Source of the DNA: JACQFV01 sp964593585
GTDB lineage: Bacteria > Zixibacteria > MSB-5A5 > WJJR01
DNA: 64,000 nt
Reading direction: 5' to 3'
Assembly: GCA_964593585.1 (NCBI GenBank)
Contig: CAZQIZ010000015.1
Coordinates: forward strand, 1-64,000
The position numbers and the translations under genes were made by a program. Position 1 is the stretch's first letter; every line of letters begins with the position of its first letter. This document shows positions 17,113 through 26,008 of the stretch, piece by piece. The notes below the pieces were generated by a model, which was not told the DNA's origin, searched no databases, and saw nothing but the letters and a program-made list of their open reading frames with translations.

Positions 17113-19895
17113 TACCAGCTCCAGCGGATGCCGAATTGCCAGTGCACCGGGTTGTCGAACCGCGATGGGTCCTCCCAGATCGGCAGTTCATATCCGACCG
17201 GCGCGGTTTCGAAGAAGTTGTCCCCCACCGGGACCGGATCCTCGGCGCGGTACACCTCGCCGGTGACGGGATTGATCAGCGCCACGTTTTCATGATTGAA
17301 CAGATTGGTGACTGATACCAACAGACTCAGACGGCTCTTTCCCACCGGGAAGTGCTTCGCAACGGACAAATCGAGCGAGCGCCAATGGGGGCCGACCGCC
17401 GAGTTCGGCTCGCCGTCGCGCAGATAGTGAATGTCGCCGTCTGCGTCGGTCGAGTCGCGATAAGGCGTATAGCGTTTCCCCGCCTCGGCCCAGAGACCGA
17501 TATGGAAATCCCAATTGCCGCCAATCCCGATGCCGAACAGACGCGGCGAGTCATCCGGGCCATAAGTCCAGTCGAAGGTCGATGCAAACCGCCATGGTTT
17601 GTCCCAATCGAAGGCGATTTCCTGGTAAAGCACGGTGCCATCGCGGCTGATCCGTCCACGGAAGACATCCTCCGGCGAAGAATGCTCGCCGCGGATGCGG
17701 GCAAAGGCGGCGGAGAGATTGGTGCGAAAGGTGTTCCCGCGTCGTCCATCAAGGGTCAGCTCAATGCCGCGCGACTGAGCGATGTCGCGGTTGGCGTAGG
17801 CGTACCAGTAATCCTCCGGGTGGTCAGGGTCGGGAATGACCGCGACCGCGGCGATGTAATCGCGAACGTCGCGTTGGTAGACGCTGGCGGTGAGTCCCCA
17901 GTCCGGGGTGTAGAGCCACTTGATCCCGCCTTCGATGGCGATGGTCTTTTCGGTTTCCAGCGCGGGATTGCCGAGCAGCTGGTAGGACGACGGCGAGCGG
18001 CTGCGCAGTTTGGCGTAGATGTGGCGCGGGTTCGGACGTTGCGCCAGCCGGTCGTAGGAGACAAACAGCGACATCGACGGCCCCAGGGCATGGGCGACGC
18101 CGATGCGCGGCATCACCCAGGCACGGGCGCGTCCGCCGAACAGTTCGATGGTCTCATCCAGATACTTCTCCCGCATGCGCGCGGTGATGTTGGGCAGCGT
18201 GGTATCGCCCATCAGTTGATCCAGGTACGCGCCGGGCCACCAGAGTTCGCCGCGCAAACCGATGTTGAGCACCGTGCCTTGGATATTGGCCTCGATTTGC
18301 GCCCAGGCGGAGGCCGAGGTCGGCGAGACACGATAATGGTCGGTGTTCAGGCCGCCCAGCCCGAGCCAGGGACGGAAGATGTCGATCACCTGCAGCGTCT
18401 GCGGCGCGACTTCAGCGCCGGTCTGCAGCGAGACCGAAGGACTGAAGCGAAAATCGGCATCGGCGCGGGCGGTATAGGTCTCCGAGTAATGATCGTGCCA
18501 GAGATCGCCGTCGCCGACATCGTAGAAACCATCGCCGGCGTGCACGGTGTAGTACTGCGATCCCGGGGTGCTGTCGATGCGGATCGGGCCGGTGTCCTGC
18601 GGCGGGACATAGTCGGAGGGCGCCTTGCCGTTGACATCGCCATGCAGACGGGCGAAGACACGCGCCAGACTGAGCTCCACTCCGGTGCGCTGGCCGGGGC
18701 GGATGCTCCAACGCAGAATCTGGGAATTGGACTCGCGGGTGAAGGTCGTCGCGTTCTCAAGCAGGCGGGCATAGACGAACGGCCAGCCGTAACTGAACGT
18801 GGCGGTGCGCAAGCGCGTGTCCAGCGAGGCGGCATCCTGATCGATATTGGTCTCGGCGGTGAACAGCGCCGAGACACGGTGCACGGGATTGAGCCGCCAG
18901 GAGAGTTTGGCGAGGGCGTGGTAGCGATTGTCGGAGCGCGGTGCCCAGCGGGTGCCGCCGGCCACTGAGGAATTCGGCTGACCAGCGCCCAGATAGGTGT
19001 CGGTCAGATCGCCGCTGACCGAGAGCACAAACCCCGGCGCAAACCGGGGATCGGATGCGGCGGTCGGCAGACCCAGCGCCCGCAGCGGGCCGGAGAGCGT
19101 CAGCGCCGTCCGATCGGTGTTCCAGTCGCCCATGGACTGCGGTGAGAATCGGTCGGTTGAGTATTCCACCTGCCCGCGCAATGTGGGTGTGGGTTCGATG
19201 GTTTCCACCAGCACTGCCCCGGCGGCGGCGCTGGTAAGATCGGCGGAGAGCCCGCCAGTCACCACGGTCACCGCTTCGACGGCGGATGTCGGCGGACGTA
19301 CCGCCATGCCCTGCCGCAGGAAAGGATCGGCGACCGAGACACCATCGACGCGGTAGTCGGTCTCATACGTGCGCGCGCCGCGGATGTGAATCTCACGATC
19401 CACCTGTGTCACGCCCGGCTGGCGCAGGACCAGCTCGGTCAGCGCCAGCGGCGCAATATCGAGATCCTGACGCTCCACCGTGCGGCGGGTGGAGGGCGCG
19501 GCGACGGCAATCGGCGGACGACGTCCGATGACGATAATCTCCTCGCCCAGAGGCAGGACGGTCGGGATAAGAGAGATCGTCAGGGCAGTAGTGTCCTCGG
19601 CGCCGATCCAGAGGTCGTTCTGGCGCCACTGCACATAGCCGACCACACTGGCCTCGATCTGGTAGTATCCCGCTTTGAGACTGTCGAGTCGGAAGCGGCC
19701 ATTATCGTCGGCGATGACGCCGCGTCCCAGCAACGGAATGTAGATGGTCGCGCCGGGCAGAGTCGCGCCGGAGGTTGAGTCGATCACGACACCACGGACC
19801 GACCCGTCGGCCGCCCGCAGCGAGACCGGCGCGGCCAGGATGACCAGTAAGCCGATGGCGGGCAGGAGCGCGGGTGACAGATGAAACGGTCTCAT
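17112..19895 (-). CDS. TonB-dependent outer-membrane receptor with carboxypeptidase-like N-domain
   Basis: 927 residues. Signal peptide (about 1-29), then a carboxypeptidase-regulatory-like domain (about 32-115: GSVRGVVIDSTSGATLPGATI ... YYQIEASVVGY). A TonB-box-like segment EEIIVIG (about 118-124) and a plug domain (about 130-245, with LVLRQPGVTQV and IHIRGARTYETDYRVDGV) precede a barrel ending in a C-terminal Trp. This order is typical of FCB-type receptors for active uptake of a large ligand. It is first in a two-gene unit with the NHL lipoprotein. No ligand can be assigned. Confidence 0.92.
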   Translation of the reverse strand: MRPFHLSPALLPAIGLLVILAAPVSLRAADGSVRGVVIDSTSGATLPGATIYIPLLGRGVIADDNGRFRLDSLKAGYYQIEASVVGYVQWRQNDLWIGAEDTTALTISLIPTVLPLGEEIIVIGRRPPIAVAAPSTRRTVERQDLDIAPLALTELVLRQPGVTQVDREIHIRGARTYETDYRVDGVSVADPFLRQGMAVRPPTSAVEAVTVVTGGLSADLTSAAAGAVLVETIEPTPTLRGQVEYSTDRFSPQSMGDWNTDRTALTLSGPLRALGLPTAASDPRFAPGFVLSVSGDLTDTYLGAGQPNSSVAGGTRWAPRSDNRYHALAKLSWRLNPVHRVSALFTAETNIDQDAASLDTRLRTATFSYGWPFVYARLLENATTFTRESNSQILRWSIRPGQRTGVELSLARVFARLHGDVNGKAPSDYVPPQDTGPIRIDSTPGSQYYTVHAGDGFYDVGDGDLWHDHYSETYTARADADFRFSPSVSLQTGAEVAPQTLQVIDIFRPWLGLGGLNTDHYRVSPTSASAWAQIEANIQGTVLNIGLRGELWWPGAYLDQLMGDTTLPNITARMREKYLDETIELFGGRARAWVMPRIGVAHALGPSMSLFVSYDRLAQRPNPRHIYAKLRSRSPSSYQLLGNPALETEKTIAIEGGIKWLYTPDWGLTASVYQRDVRDYIAAVAVIPDPDHPEDYWYAYANRDIAQSRGIELTLDGRRGNTFRTNLSAAFARIRGEHSSPEDVFRGRISRDGTVLYQEIAFDWDKPWRFASTFDWTYGPDDSPRLFGIGIGGNWDFHIGLWAEAGKRYTPYRDSTDADGDIHYLRDGEPNSAVGPHWRSLDLSVAKHFPVGKSRLSLLVSVTNLFNHENVALINPVTGEVYRAEDPVPVGDNFFETAPVGYELPIWEDPSRFDNPVHWQFGIRWSW

Positions 19896-20024
19896 GGTCG
19901 GGTCGACAATGGGCCGAAGGTACCTGCTCTACCCGTCAGAGATCACAATATTCCCCGGACCGCGAGACAGCCGGGGTGAATCAGTATTTGAACGCGGGGT
20001 CGTAACCCTCTTAATTGCCGAAAG

Positions 20025-20498
20025 ATGAGCGAGACCAAACCAGCGCCGGCCATCAAGGTCATCACCTCGAACCGCCAAGCGAGATTTCGTTACGAAATTC
20101 TCAGCACCGTGGAAGCGGGACTGGTGTTGACCGGAACCGAGGTCAAGTCGCTGCGCGACGGCAAGTGCAACCTCAAGGAAGGGTATGCGCGCATCGACAA
20201 GGACGAGGCATGGCTGATCGGGGTGCACATTCCGGAGTATACCGAGGGGAACCGATTCAACCATGAACCGACGCGGACGCGCAAATTGCTGCTATCGCGG
20301 CGGCAGATCCGTCAGTTGGGGGAGGCGACCCAGCAGGAGGGGCTGACGCTGGTCCCGTTGCGTGTGTATTTCAAGGGAAAGCACGCGAAAGTGGAAATCG
20401 GCGTCGGGCGCGGGAAAAAGTTGTATGACAAACGGGCGGCGATCGCCAAACGCGAGAGCGATCTGCGCCTGCGGCAGGAGCGGCACCGGAGACGGTAG
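20025..20498 (+). CDS. smpB: SsrA-binding protein SmpB
   Basis: 157 residues, the usual size. Binds tmRNA and brings it to stalled ribosomes for trans-translation. Family motifs: NRQARFRYEI, GLVLTGTEVKSLR, LKEGYARI, HIPEYTEGN, RTRKLLL, LVPLRVYF and a basic tail beginning GVGRGKKLYDKR. No tmRNA gene was seen in the window. First gene of a tight run with murI (5 bases) and rdgB. Confidence 0.96.
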   Translation: MSETKPAPAIKVITSNRQARFRYEILSTVEAGLVLTGTEVKSLRDGKCNLKEGYARIDKDEAWLIGVHIPEYTEGNRFNHEPTRTRKLLLSRRQIRQLGEATQQEGLTLVPLRVYFKGKHAKVEIGVGRGKKLYDKRAAIAKRESDLRLRQERHRRR

Positions 20499-20503
20499 GG
20501 ACG

Positions 20504-21340
20504 ATGAAGGATCGGCCAATCGGCGTCTTTGATTCGGGCGTGGGGGGACTGACGGTCCTCGATGCGATCGCGCGCGCCTACCCGGCGGAGCCCTTGGTGT
20601 ACTTCGGCGACACCGGACGGTATCCATATGGAGTGCGTTCAAAGGCGGTGATCGTCGAGTTCTCGCGGCAGATTGCCGGATTCCTCGAGCGGCAGGGATG
20701 CAAGTTCATCGTCATTGCCTGCAACACCGCCTCATCGCTGGCCCTGCGCGAAGTGGCCGAGCAGGCGGCGGTCGAGGTGATCGGGGTGATCGAGCCCGGC
20801 GCTCAGGCGGCGGTTGCGGCCAGCCGGTCGGGACGGATCGGCGTGATCGGGACCGAGGCCACAGTGGCCTCGGGGGCCTACACTGAAGCGATCCACGCCA
20901 TCGCGCCGCAGGCGCAGGTGATCGCGCGCGCCTGTCCCCTGTTTGTCGCGCTGGCGGAGGAAGGGTATGCCGGCAAACCGGCGACGCGTCTGATCGCCGA
21001 GGAATATCTGGCGCCGTTCCGTGACGATGGCATCGACACGCTGGTACTTGGCTGCACCCACTACCCCCTGTTGGCGGCGGATATTGCCGAGGTAATGGGT
21101 TCCGCCGTAACACTCGTCGATTCGGCCACGGCGGTGGCGCATGCGGTCGCCGACCGTCTGCGGCAACGCAACCACCATCGCGAGACCGAGCAGACGGCCG
21201 AGACGCGGTATTATGTCTCGGATACGCCGGGACGGTTCCAGCGGGTGGGGCGTCGGTTTCTTGGACGCGCAGTCGAGCCGGTCGAAGTGGTCGATCTGGA
21301 AACTCTGCACGCGCTCACGGTGACGCCCGTGAAGGGCTGA
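20504..21340 (+). CDS. murI: Glutamate racemase
   Basis: 278 residues. Makes D-glutamate for peptidoglycan in the cytoplasm. Family signatures: FDSGVGGLTVLDAI (about 7-20), YFGDTGRYPYG, IACNTASSLALRE with the first catalytic Cys, and LVLGCTHYPLL with the second catalytic Cys and His. Five bases after smpB and 15 before rdgB, so probably co-transcribed. Confidence 0.96.
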   Translation: MKDRPIGVFDSGVGGLTVLDAIARAYPAEPLVYFGDTGRYPYGVRSKAVIVEFSRQIAGFLERQGCKFIVIACNTASSLALREVAEQAAVEVIGVIEPGAQAAVAASRSGRIGVIGTEATVASGAYTEAIHAIAPQAQVIARACPLFVALAEEGYAGKPATRLIAEEYLAPFRDDGIDTLVLGCTHYPLLAADIAEVMGSAVTLVDSATAVAHAVADRLRQRNHHRETEQTAETRYYVSDTPGRFQRVGRRFLGRAVEPVEVVDLETLHALTVTPVKG

Positions 21341-21355
21341 CCCCTCGAACAACCC

Positions 21356-21952
21356 ATGACCCGCATTGTCATCGCCTCGAACAACCCGCACAAGGTGGCG
21401 GAGATTCGCGCCATTCTCGAGGGTCTCCCTTATCAAATCCTCAGCGCCGCGGATTTTGCGGACTTCCCCGATCCGGAAGAGCATGGGGCCACATTGGAGG
21501 AGAATGCCCGGATCAAGGCGGTGGCAGTGCAGCGGGCGACGGGGCTTTGGGCGTTGGCCGATGATTCCGGGTTGGAGGTGGAGGCGCTCGACGGCGCCCC
21601 CGGGGTGATCTCAGCGCGGTTTGCCGGGCCGGGGTGCAGCTTTGCCGACAACAACCGCAAGTTGCTGGAGTTGATGCGCGATCTGCCCGAGCCGGAGCGC
21701 GGAGCGCGTTTCCGATGTGTGGCGGCGCTGGCCATGACGGCCGACGAGGTTGTCATCTTTTCCGGCGAAGTCCATGGGATCATTACCCGCGCGCCGCGCG
21801 GTGAGGGCGGGTTCGGCTACGATCCGGTCTTCTATGTCCCCGAACTGGGCTGCACCTTTGCGGAGGCCTCGCCGGAGGAGAAGAACCGTCTGTCGCACCG
21901 CGGACGCGCCTTCCGGCAGGTGGCCGACTACCTGCGCCGTGCGCTCGGCTGA
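21356..21952 (+). CDS. rdgB: XTP/dITP diphosphatase (RdgB/HAM1 family)
   Basis: 198 residues. Hydrolyses non-canonical purine nucleoside triphosphates (dITP, XTP) to monophosphates, cleaning the nucleotide pool. Motifs: IVIASNNPHKVAEI, GATLEENARIKA, LADDSGLEVEALDGAPGVISARFAG, GFGYDPVF and LSHRGRAF. Third gene of the smpB-murI-rdgB run; the tRNA-Pro gene follows. Confidence 0.95.
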   Translation: MTRIVIASNNPHKVAEIRAILEGLPYQILSAADFADFPDPEEHGATLEENARIKAVAVQRATGLWALADDSGLEVEALDGAPGVISARFAGPGCSFADNNRKLLELMRDLPEPERGARFRCVAALAMTADEVVIFSGEVHGIITRAPRGEGGFGYDPVFYVPELGCTFAEASPEEKNRLSHRGRAFRQVADYLRRALG

Positions 21953-22005
21953 CGATTCTGGGGACTGTCGGGACTTCGACTTTTAGCGTATTTTAGGGAC
22001 TCACT

Positions 22006-22079
22006 CGGGGCGTAGCGCAGCCTGGTAGCGCGCTTGGTTTGGGACCAAGATGTCGGAGGTTCAAATCCTCTCGCCCCGA
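22006..22079 (+). tRNA. tRNA-Pro (anticodon TGG)
   Basis: 74 nt. Acceptor stem CGGGGCG/CGCCCCG, D-arm AGCGCAGCCTGGTAGCGC, anticodon loop TTTGGGA and T-loop GGTTCAAATCC. The CCA end is not encoded. Confidence 0.96.
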
Positions 22080-22109
22080 TTGGCTTTTGCGGGCCCGCCC
22101 GGGCTCGTT

Positions 22110-22185
22110 GCCCCCGTAGCTCATTTGGAAGAGCAGCAGCCTTCTAAGCTGTTGGTAGCAGGTTCGAATCCTGCCGGGGGTACCA
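22110..22185 (+). tRNA. tRNA-Arg (anticodon TCT)
   Basis: 76 nt with an encoded CCA. Acceptor stem GCCCCCG/CGGGGGT (one G-T pair), anticodon loop CTTCTAA, T-loop GGTTCGAATCC. 30 bases after tRNA-Pro, probably on the same transcript. Confidence 0.95.
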
Positions 22186-22231
22186 TTCCGATCGGAATCG
22201 CGTCATCGTAACTGGCTGCGGTCAAAAGCAG

Positions 22232-22252
22232 ATTCCTCACTGCGTTCGGAAT
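22232..22252. repeat. Short dispersed-type element after tRNA-Arg
   Basis: ATTCC and GGAAT arms around CTCACTGCGTTC, followed by GACA. Similar in style to the elements at 12294 and inside mtaB (36676-36783). The rest of 22186-22371 shows nothing distinct. Confidence 0.35.
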
Positions 22253-22371
22253 GACAAGGGGCGGGCTGATTCAGCCCTCGATCTGCCCGCAATTCTGACA
22301 TTTGCCGCAAATCCGGTCTGGACGAATGTCGCGGTGTGTCCCTTCGTTCCGGCACAACGGCGGGGTGTGTG

Positions 22372-23703
22372 ATGATTGATCGGATCGCGCGATACTTCGA
22401 ATTCGCCGAACGCGGCGCGACGTGGCGCGAGGAGTTGGTTGGCGGACTGGTCACGTTTCTGACCATGGGCTACATCATCTTCGTGCAGCCGGCGGTGCTG
22501 GCGCAGGCGGGGATGGACTTTGGCGCGGTGCTTGCGGCGACCTGCACTTCGGCGGCGCTGGCGACCACGCTCATAGCAGTCTGGGCAAAGTACCCGATTG
22601 CCGCCGCGCCGGGCATGGGCGAGAATTTCTACTTCGTCTTCGGAGTGGTGATGGCCATGGGCATGGCCTGGCCGGAGGCGATGGCGGCGGTCTTCTACGC
22701 CGGGTTGATTTTCATTGTGCTCTCGCTCGGACCGATTCGCAAGGCGGTGCTGGATGCCATTCCCGACAGTCTGAAATCGGCCACCGGGATCGGGGTTGGA
22801 CTCTTTATCGCCTTCATCGGATTAGCCGATGCCGGGATTGTGGAACGCAATCCGGCCGCCTTTGTGCAGCTGGGCGATCTCGGCCAGCCGCCGGTCCTGC
22901 TGGCTCTGGCAGGGCTGCTCATTACGATCGTGCTCATGTCGCGCGGCGTCCGGGGGGCGATCTTCTGGGGGCTGCTGGCCACTGCGCTGGGCGGGATCGC
23001 CACGGGGCTGATTCATGTCGAGGGGATTGTCTCGACGCCGCCGTCGCTGGCGCCGACGTTTGCGCAGTTGGATTGGACACCGACACTGTCGGCGCATTTT
23101 TTCACCGCGCTGTTTGTCTTCCTGTTCATGGCGGTCTTCGACGCCACCGGCACGCTGGCGGCGGTCGGGCAGCGGGCGGGGTTCATCAAGAAAGACGGCG
23201 AGTTTCCACGGGTGACACGGGCCTTCGCCGCCGACGCGGTGGGCGGCACCGCCGGCGCGGTGTTCGGCACCACCACAGTCACCGCCTACATCGAATCGGC
23301 CTCGGGGATCATGGCCGGAGCGAAGACGGGAGTCGCCGGGCTGGTGGTGGCGGCGTTGTTTCTTCTGTCACTTTTCTTTGCGCCGCTGGTCAAGGCGATC
23401 GCTGGCGGTGTGGCAACACCCGGCGGCGAGATCCTCAAGCCGATTACGGCGCCGGCGTTGATCGTAGTCGGCGCGATGATGGCGCAGTTGGCCAAGAATA
23501 TCCGTTGGGATGACATCACCGAGGCGATTCCTGCCTTTCTGCTGGCCATCGGGATCCCGCTGACGTACTCCATCAACGACGGACTGTCCTTCGGCTTTGT
23601 CTCGTATCCGCTGGTGAAGCTGGCGGCGGGGCGCCGTCGCGAGGTGCATCCGGCCCTCTATGCCCTGGCGGCGCTGGTGGTCATCCGTTACATCGTGGCA
23701 TGA
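22372..23703 (+). CDS. NCS2-family purine permease (AzgA type)
   Basis: 443 residues. Inner-membrane proton symporter, predicted to import hypoxanthine, guanine or adenine. About 12-14 membrane segments are visible. Motifs match the AzgA/GhxP branch: FLTMGYIIFVQPAVL, APGMGENFYFVF, LMSRGVRGAIFWG, MAVFDATGTLAAVG and the GTTTVTAYIESASGI region, where substrate-binding residues lie in relatives. The start MIDRIARYFEF matches the family N-terminus; an upstream start at 22336 is less likely. No purine riboswitch was recognised upstream. Confidence 0.92.
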   Translation: MIDRIARYFEFAERGATWREELVGGLVTFLTMGYIIFVQPAVLAQAGMDFGAVLAATCTSAALATTLIAVWAKYPIAAAPGMGENFYFVFGVVMAMGMAWPEAMAAVFYAGLIFIVLSLGPIRKAVLDAIPDSLKSATGIGVGLFIAFIGLADAGIVERNPAAFVQLGDLGQPPVLLALAGLLITIVLMSRGVRGAIFWGLLATALGGIATGLIHVEGIVSTPPSLAPTFAQLDWTPTLSAHFFTALFVFLFMAVFDATGTLAAVGQRAGFIKKDGEFPRVTRAFAADAVGGTAGAVFGTTTVTAYIESASGIMAGAKTGVAGLVVAALFLLSLFFAPLVKAIAGGVATPGGEILKPITAPALIVVGAMMAQLAKNIRWDDITEAIPAFLLAIGIPLTYSINDGLSFGFVSYPLVKLAAGRRREVHPALYALAALVVIRYIVA

Positions 23704-23721
23704 ACTCGCGCGCCGTCGCAG

Positions 23722-23750
23722 TGGACTTTGCCGAAGCAATTCTGTAGATT
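23722..23750 (+). promoter_or_regulatory. Probable promoter of tRNA-His
   Basis: TGGACT and TAGATT (each 4 of 6 to consensus) with a 17-base spacer, ending 12 bases before the tRNA. Confidence 0.45.
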
Positions 23751-23762
23751 GCGCGCCGCTAC

Positions 23763-23837
23763 GGTGGGTGTAGCTCAGTTGGTTAGAGCACCAGGTTGTG
23801 GCCCTGGTGGCCGTGGGTTCAAGTCCCATCACCCACC
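23763..23837 (+). tRNA. tRNA-His (anticodon GTG)
   Basis: 75 nt counting the genome-encoded G at -1, which pairs with discriminator C as required for histidine tRNA. Acceptor stem GTGGGTG/CACCCAC, anticodon loop TTGTGGC, T-loop GGTTCAAGTCC. CCA not encoded. Confidence 0.95.
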
Positions 23838-23942
23838 CTCATTTCAGATTCGGCTGTCGCAATAGACTCCAGCGCATCGCACCCGGGAAGTGGCGACAAC
23901 GCCGAGATCGCATCGGCGTCCGTGAGGTGGCCGCACCCTCAC

Positions 23943-24019
23943 ATTGCATGGAAACATGCAATTCGCTGCCAGGCGGTGGATCGCGGCCACCCTGCGGGCG
24001 CCGTCGTAAGCGTTACGAC
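23943..24019. promoter_or_regulatory. Two operator-like inverted repeats upstream of the metal operon
   Basis: ATTGCATG-GAAA-CATGCAAT (23943-23962) and GTCGTAA-GCG-TTACGAC (24003-24019) are perfect palindromes in the 280-base gap before the operon. Each could bind a dimeric regulator; no regulator gene is adjacent. The rest of 23838-24102 holds no gene. Confidence 0.4.
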
Positions 24020-24102
24020 AACAATGAATTAGGTAGATATTCTCAAGCACAGGATCAGACGACGGCACCAAACTAACTTTATCCCCATGACCGCCGATTG
24101 CG

Positions 24103-24108
24103 TATAAT
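24103..24108 (+). promoter_or_regulatory. TATAAT -10 element of the metal-efflux operon
   Basis: Perfect TATAAT only nine bases before the ATG at 24117. Transcription would then start within a base or two of the start codon, so the first gene may be leaderless. The -35 is poor (TTTATC at 24078 with a 19-base spacer), which would suit an activated promoter. Confidence 0.5.
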
Positions 24109-24116
24109 GGAGCACG

Positions 24117-24578
24117 ATGGGCATGACCGGTCATCGACAGATCATTGCATGGGCGTTGGCCGTGGTGTTTGCGGCCTCCACCGGTTCTCCCGGCCTGCTC
24201 CTGCACAATTGCCGCCAGTTCGGCACCAAGTCGACGCAGTTGTGCGCCTGCTGCATCGGTGATACCGCTCCGGAACGCGGCTGCTGTGCCAAATCGGAGG
24301 AGGTTGCGCCTCCCCATTGCTCCGCCGATTCACCGCAAGCGGACGCATCGGTCGCGTCGGGTTGTTGCTTTGTCAGCTACGAGCACCCGCTGTCCTTCCA
24401 TGGACAAGCCAACAGCATATTCAAGATCGACCACTCACCGTCGAATGCCGGTTTGTTGCCGGCCATTGCGATTGTGCCGGCGATCGTCACGGCGACTCCC
24501 TCGATTGATCGCGACGGTGTTGCCCGGCATTCCTCCGATCCGCCTCTCTTTCTCCTGACGCACTCATTCCGTTGTTAA
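24117..24578 (+). CDS. Small Cys-rich exported protein heading the metal-efflux operon
   Basis: 153 residues. N-terminal signal sequence (about 8-26), then a Cys-rich stretch (LCACC, GCCAKSEE, GCCFVSY) with interspersed His. The Cys pairs would suit binding a soft metal such as Cu, Ag or Hg, but no family is recognised. Small Cys/His proteins often head such efflux operons, which is the only support for a metal role. An in-frame ATG at 24123 is an alternative start. Confidence 0.65.
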   Translation: MGMTGHRQIIAWALAVVFAASTGSPGLLLHNCRQFGTKSTQLCACCIGDTAPERGCCAKSEEVAPPHCSADSPQADASVASGCCFVSYEHPLSFHGQANSIFKIDHSPSNAGLLPAIAIVPAIVTATPSIDRDGVARHSSDPPLFLLTHSFRC

Positions 24579-24580
24579 GC

Positions 24581-24634
24581 AAACGGCACGATTGACCGCC
24601 GCCGGCTCATCCGGGCCGGCGTCTTATGCCGTTT
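24581..24634 (+). promoter_or_regulatory. Nested inverted repeats between the Cys-rich gene and cusC
   Basis: AAACGGCA (24581-24588) pairs with TGCCGTTT (24627-24634), enclosing GCCGGC (24601-24606) and GCCGGC (24615-24620). With no T-tract it may reduce read-through or stabilise mRNA rather than terminate. Confidence 0.4.
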
Positions 24635-24682
24635 GGCGCGCGCCCGCTGCGGGCGTGTTACGAAACACGGGATGGGTGACTG

Positions 24683-26008
24683 ATGAAGAACATTGGCATT
24701 TGGATGGCCGCCGTGCTGGCCATGGTGGCGCCATCGGGATTGCAGGCGCAATCTCCCCCCACTGACACGTTGTCGCTCGATCAGGTTGTCCGCGAGGTGC
24801 TCCGTCACAATGACGGCCTCAAGGCGGCCGCCTTCATGGAAGAGGCGGCGCGCCGTCAGGTCGGACCGGCCGGGGCTTGGGATGACCCGATGCTCATGCT
24901 GGGCATCGAAAACCTGCCGCCGTCGTTTCGCTTCGACGAGGAAATGATGACGATGAAGGCGGTCGGCCTGTCGCAGCGCATCCCCTACGCCGGGGAAAGG
25001 GGTCTGCAGGCCAAAGCACAACGCGCCGAGGCCGAGGCGACCGGCGAGGACCGTCGGCAAAAGACGCTCGACCTGGTGGCCGCCGCCAAGACGGCCTATG
25101 CCGAACTCTACTACCATCAGCGACTGATCGACGATCTGGAACGTCAGCGCGAACTGGCCGAGCAGATCGCCACCAGCGTGCGCTCGCGGCTGGAGGCCAA
25201 CCTGGCCGGGCAGGATGAGTTGAACGCGGCTCTGGCCACGATGTGGCGTCTGGAGGCGGAGATCCTGACCCATCACAACGACGCCCACACGGCGCACCAT
25301 CGTCTGGACGCATTGCGCGGGGTGGTCTCGCCTGCCGACATGCCGGCGGTGGTCCCGCCGGCCTGGAGTGCGCTGCCCGACACCTTCCAGGTCTGGCTGG
25401 ATTCGGCGCGTGCCCATTACGCCCCGTTGCGCGCGCTGGCGCGACGCGCCGAGCGGTATCGCTTGAGCGCCCGCGCTTCGCGCCGCATGAGCTGGCCCAT
25501 GCTGGAGTTGTCGGCGGAATATGGCATCCGTGACGATCTGCGTCTGCCGGGCGGCGAGAGGATGGCCCAGGACGATATGTGGAGTTTCGGCGCGACTTTC
25601 TCGCTGCCGGTCTTCCGCGGCCGCAAGGAGCGCCAGATGGCGCTGTCGATGACCGCAATGCAGCAGCAGATGGAGGCGGAGGCGGCGCAATTGGCCAAGG
25701 ATGTCGACGCCGAATTGCGCGCGCTGCACATGCGCGCCGAGCACTTCCAGGAGGCGGGAACGCTCTACCGTGAACGGATCATCCCCGCCGATGAGGATGC
25801 GTTCCGTACGGCGCTGGCCGGTTACGCCGCCGGACGCACCTCGCTGCCGGACCTGCTCAACTATGCCGCGGCGATCTTCGCCGACCGGCGTGTGCTCACC
25901 GAATTGGAGTTGGCGTACGCAACGGCGTTAATCGAGGCGGAACGTTACACCGCCGATCCCGGCCGCTATGTCTCGCTGGCCGACAACGGAAACGAGGAAA
26001 CACGATGA
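24683..26008 (+). CDS. cusC: CusC/TolC-family outer-membrane efflux protein
   Basis: 441 residues. Outer-membrane channel of a tripartite RND metal exporter. Signal peptide ends near LQAQ (23). The mature protein has two helical OEP repeats with long coiled regions (about 40-220 and 240-430) and motifs seen in Cus/Czc channels: PAGAWDDPMLMLGIENLP, LSQRIPYAGER and FSLPVFRGRKERQ. Its stop overlaps the cusB start by four bases (ATGA). Metal specificity is inferred from neighbours only. Confidence 0.88.
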   Translation: MKNIGIWMAAVLAMVAPSGLQAQSPPTDTLSLDQVVREVLRHNDGLKAAAFMEEAARRQVGPAGAWDDPMLMLGIENLPPSFRFDEEMMTMKAVGLSQRIPYAGERGLQAKAQRAEAEATGEDRRQKTLDLVAAAKTAYAELYYHQRLIDDLERQRELAEQIATSVRSRLEANLAGQDELNAALATMWRLEAEILTHHNDAHTAHHRLDALRGVVSPADMPAVVPPAWSALPDTFQVWLDSARAHYAPLRALARRAERYRLSARASRRMSWPMLELSAEYGIRDDLRLPGGERMAQDDMWSFGATFSLPVFRGRKERQMALSMTAMQQQMEAEAAQLAKDVDAELRALHMRAEHFQEAGTLYRERIIPADEDAFRTALAGYAAGRTSLPDLLNYAAAIFADRRVLTELELAYATALIEAERYTADPGRYVSLADNGNEETR

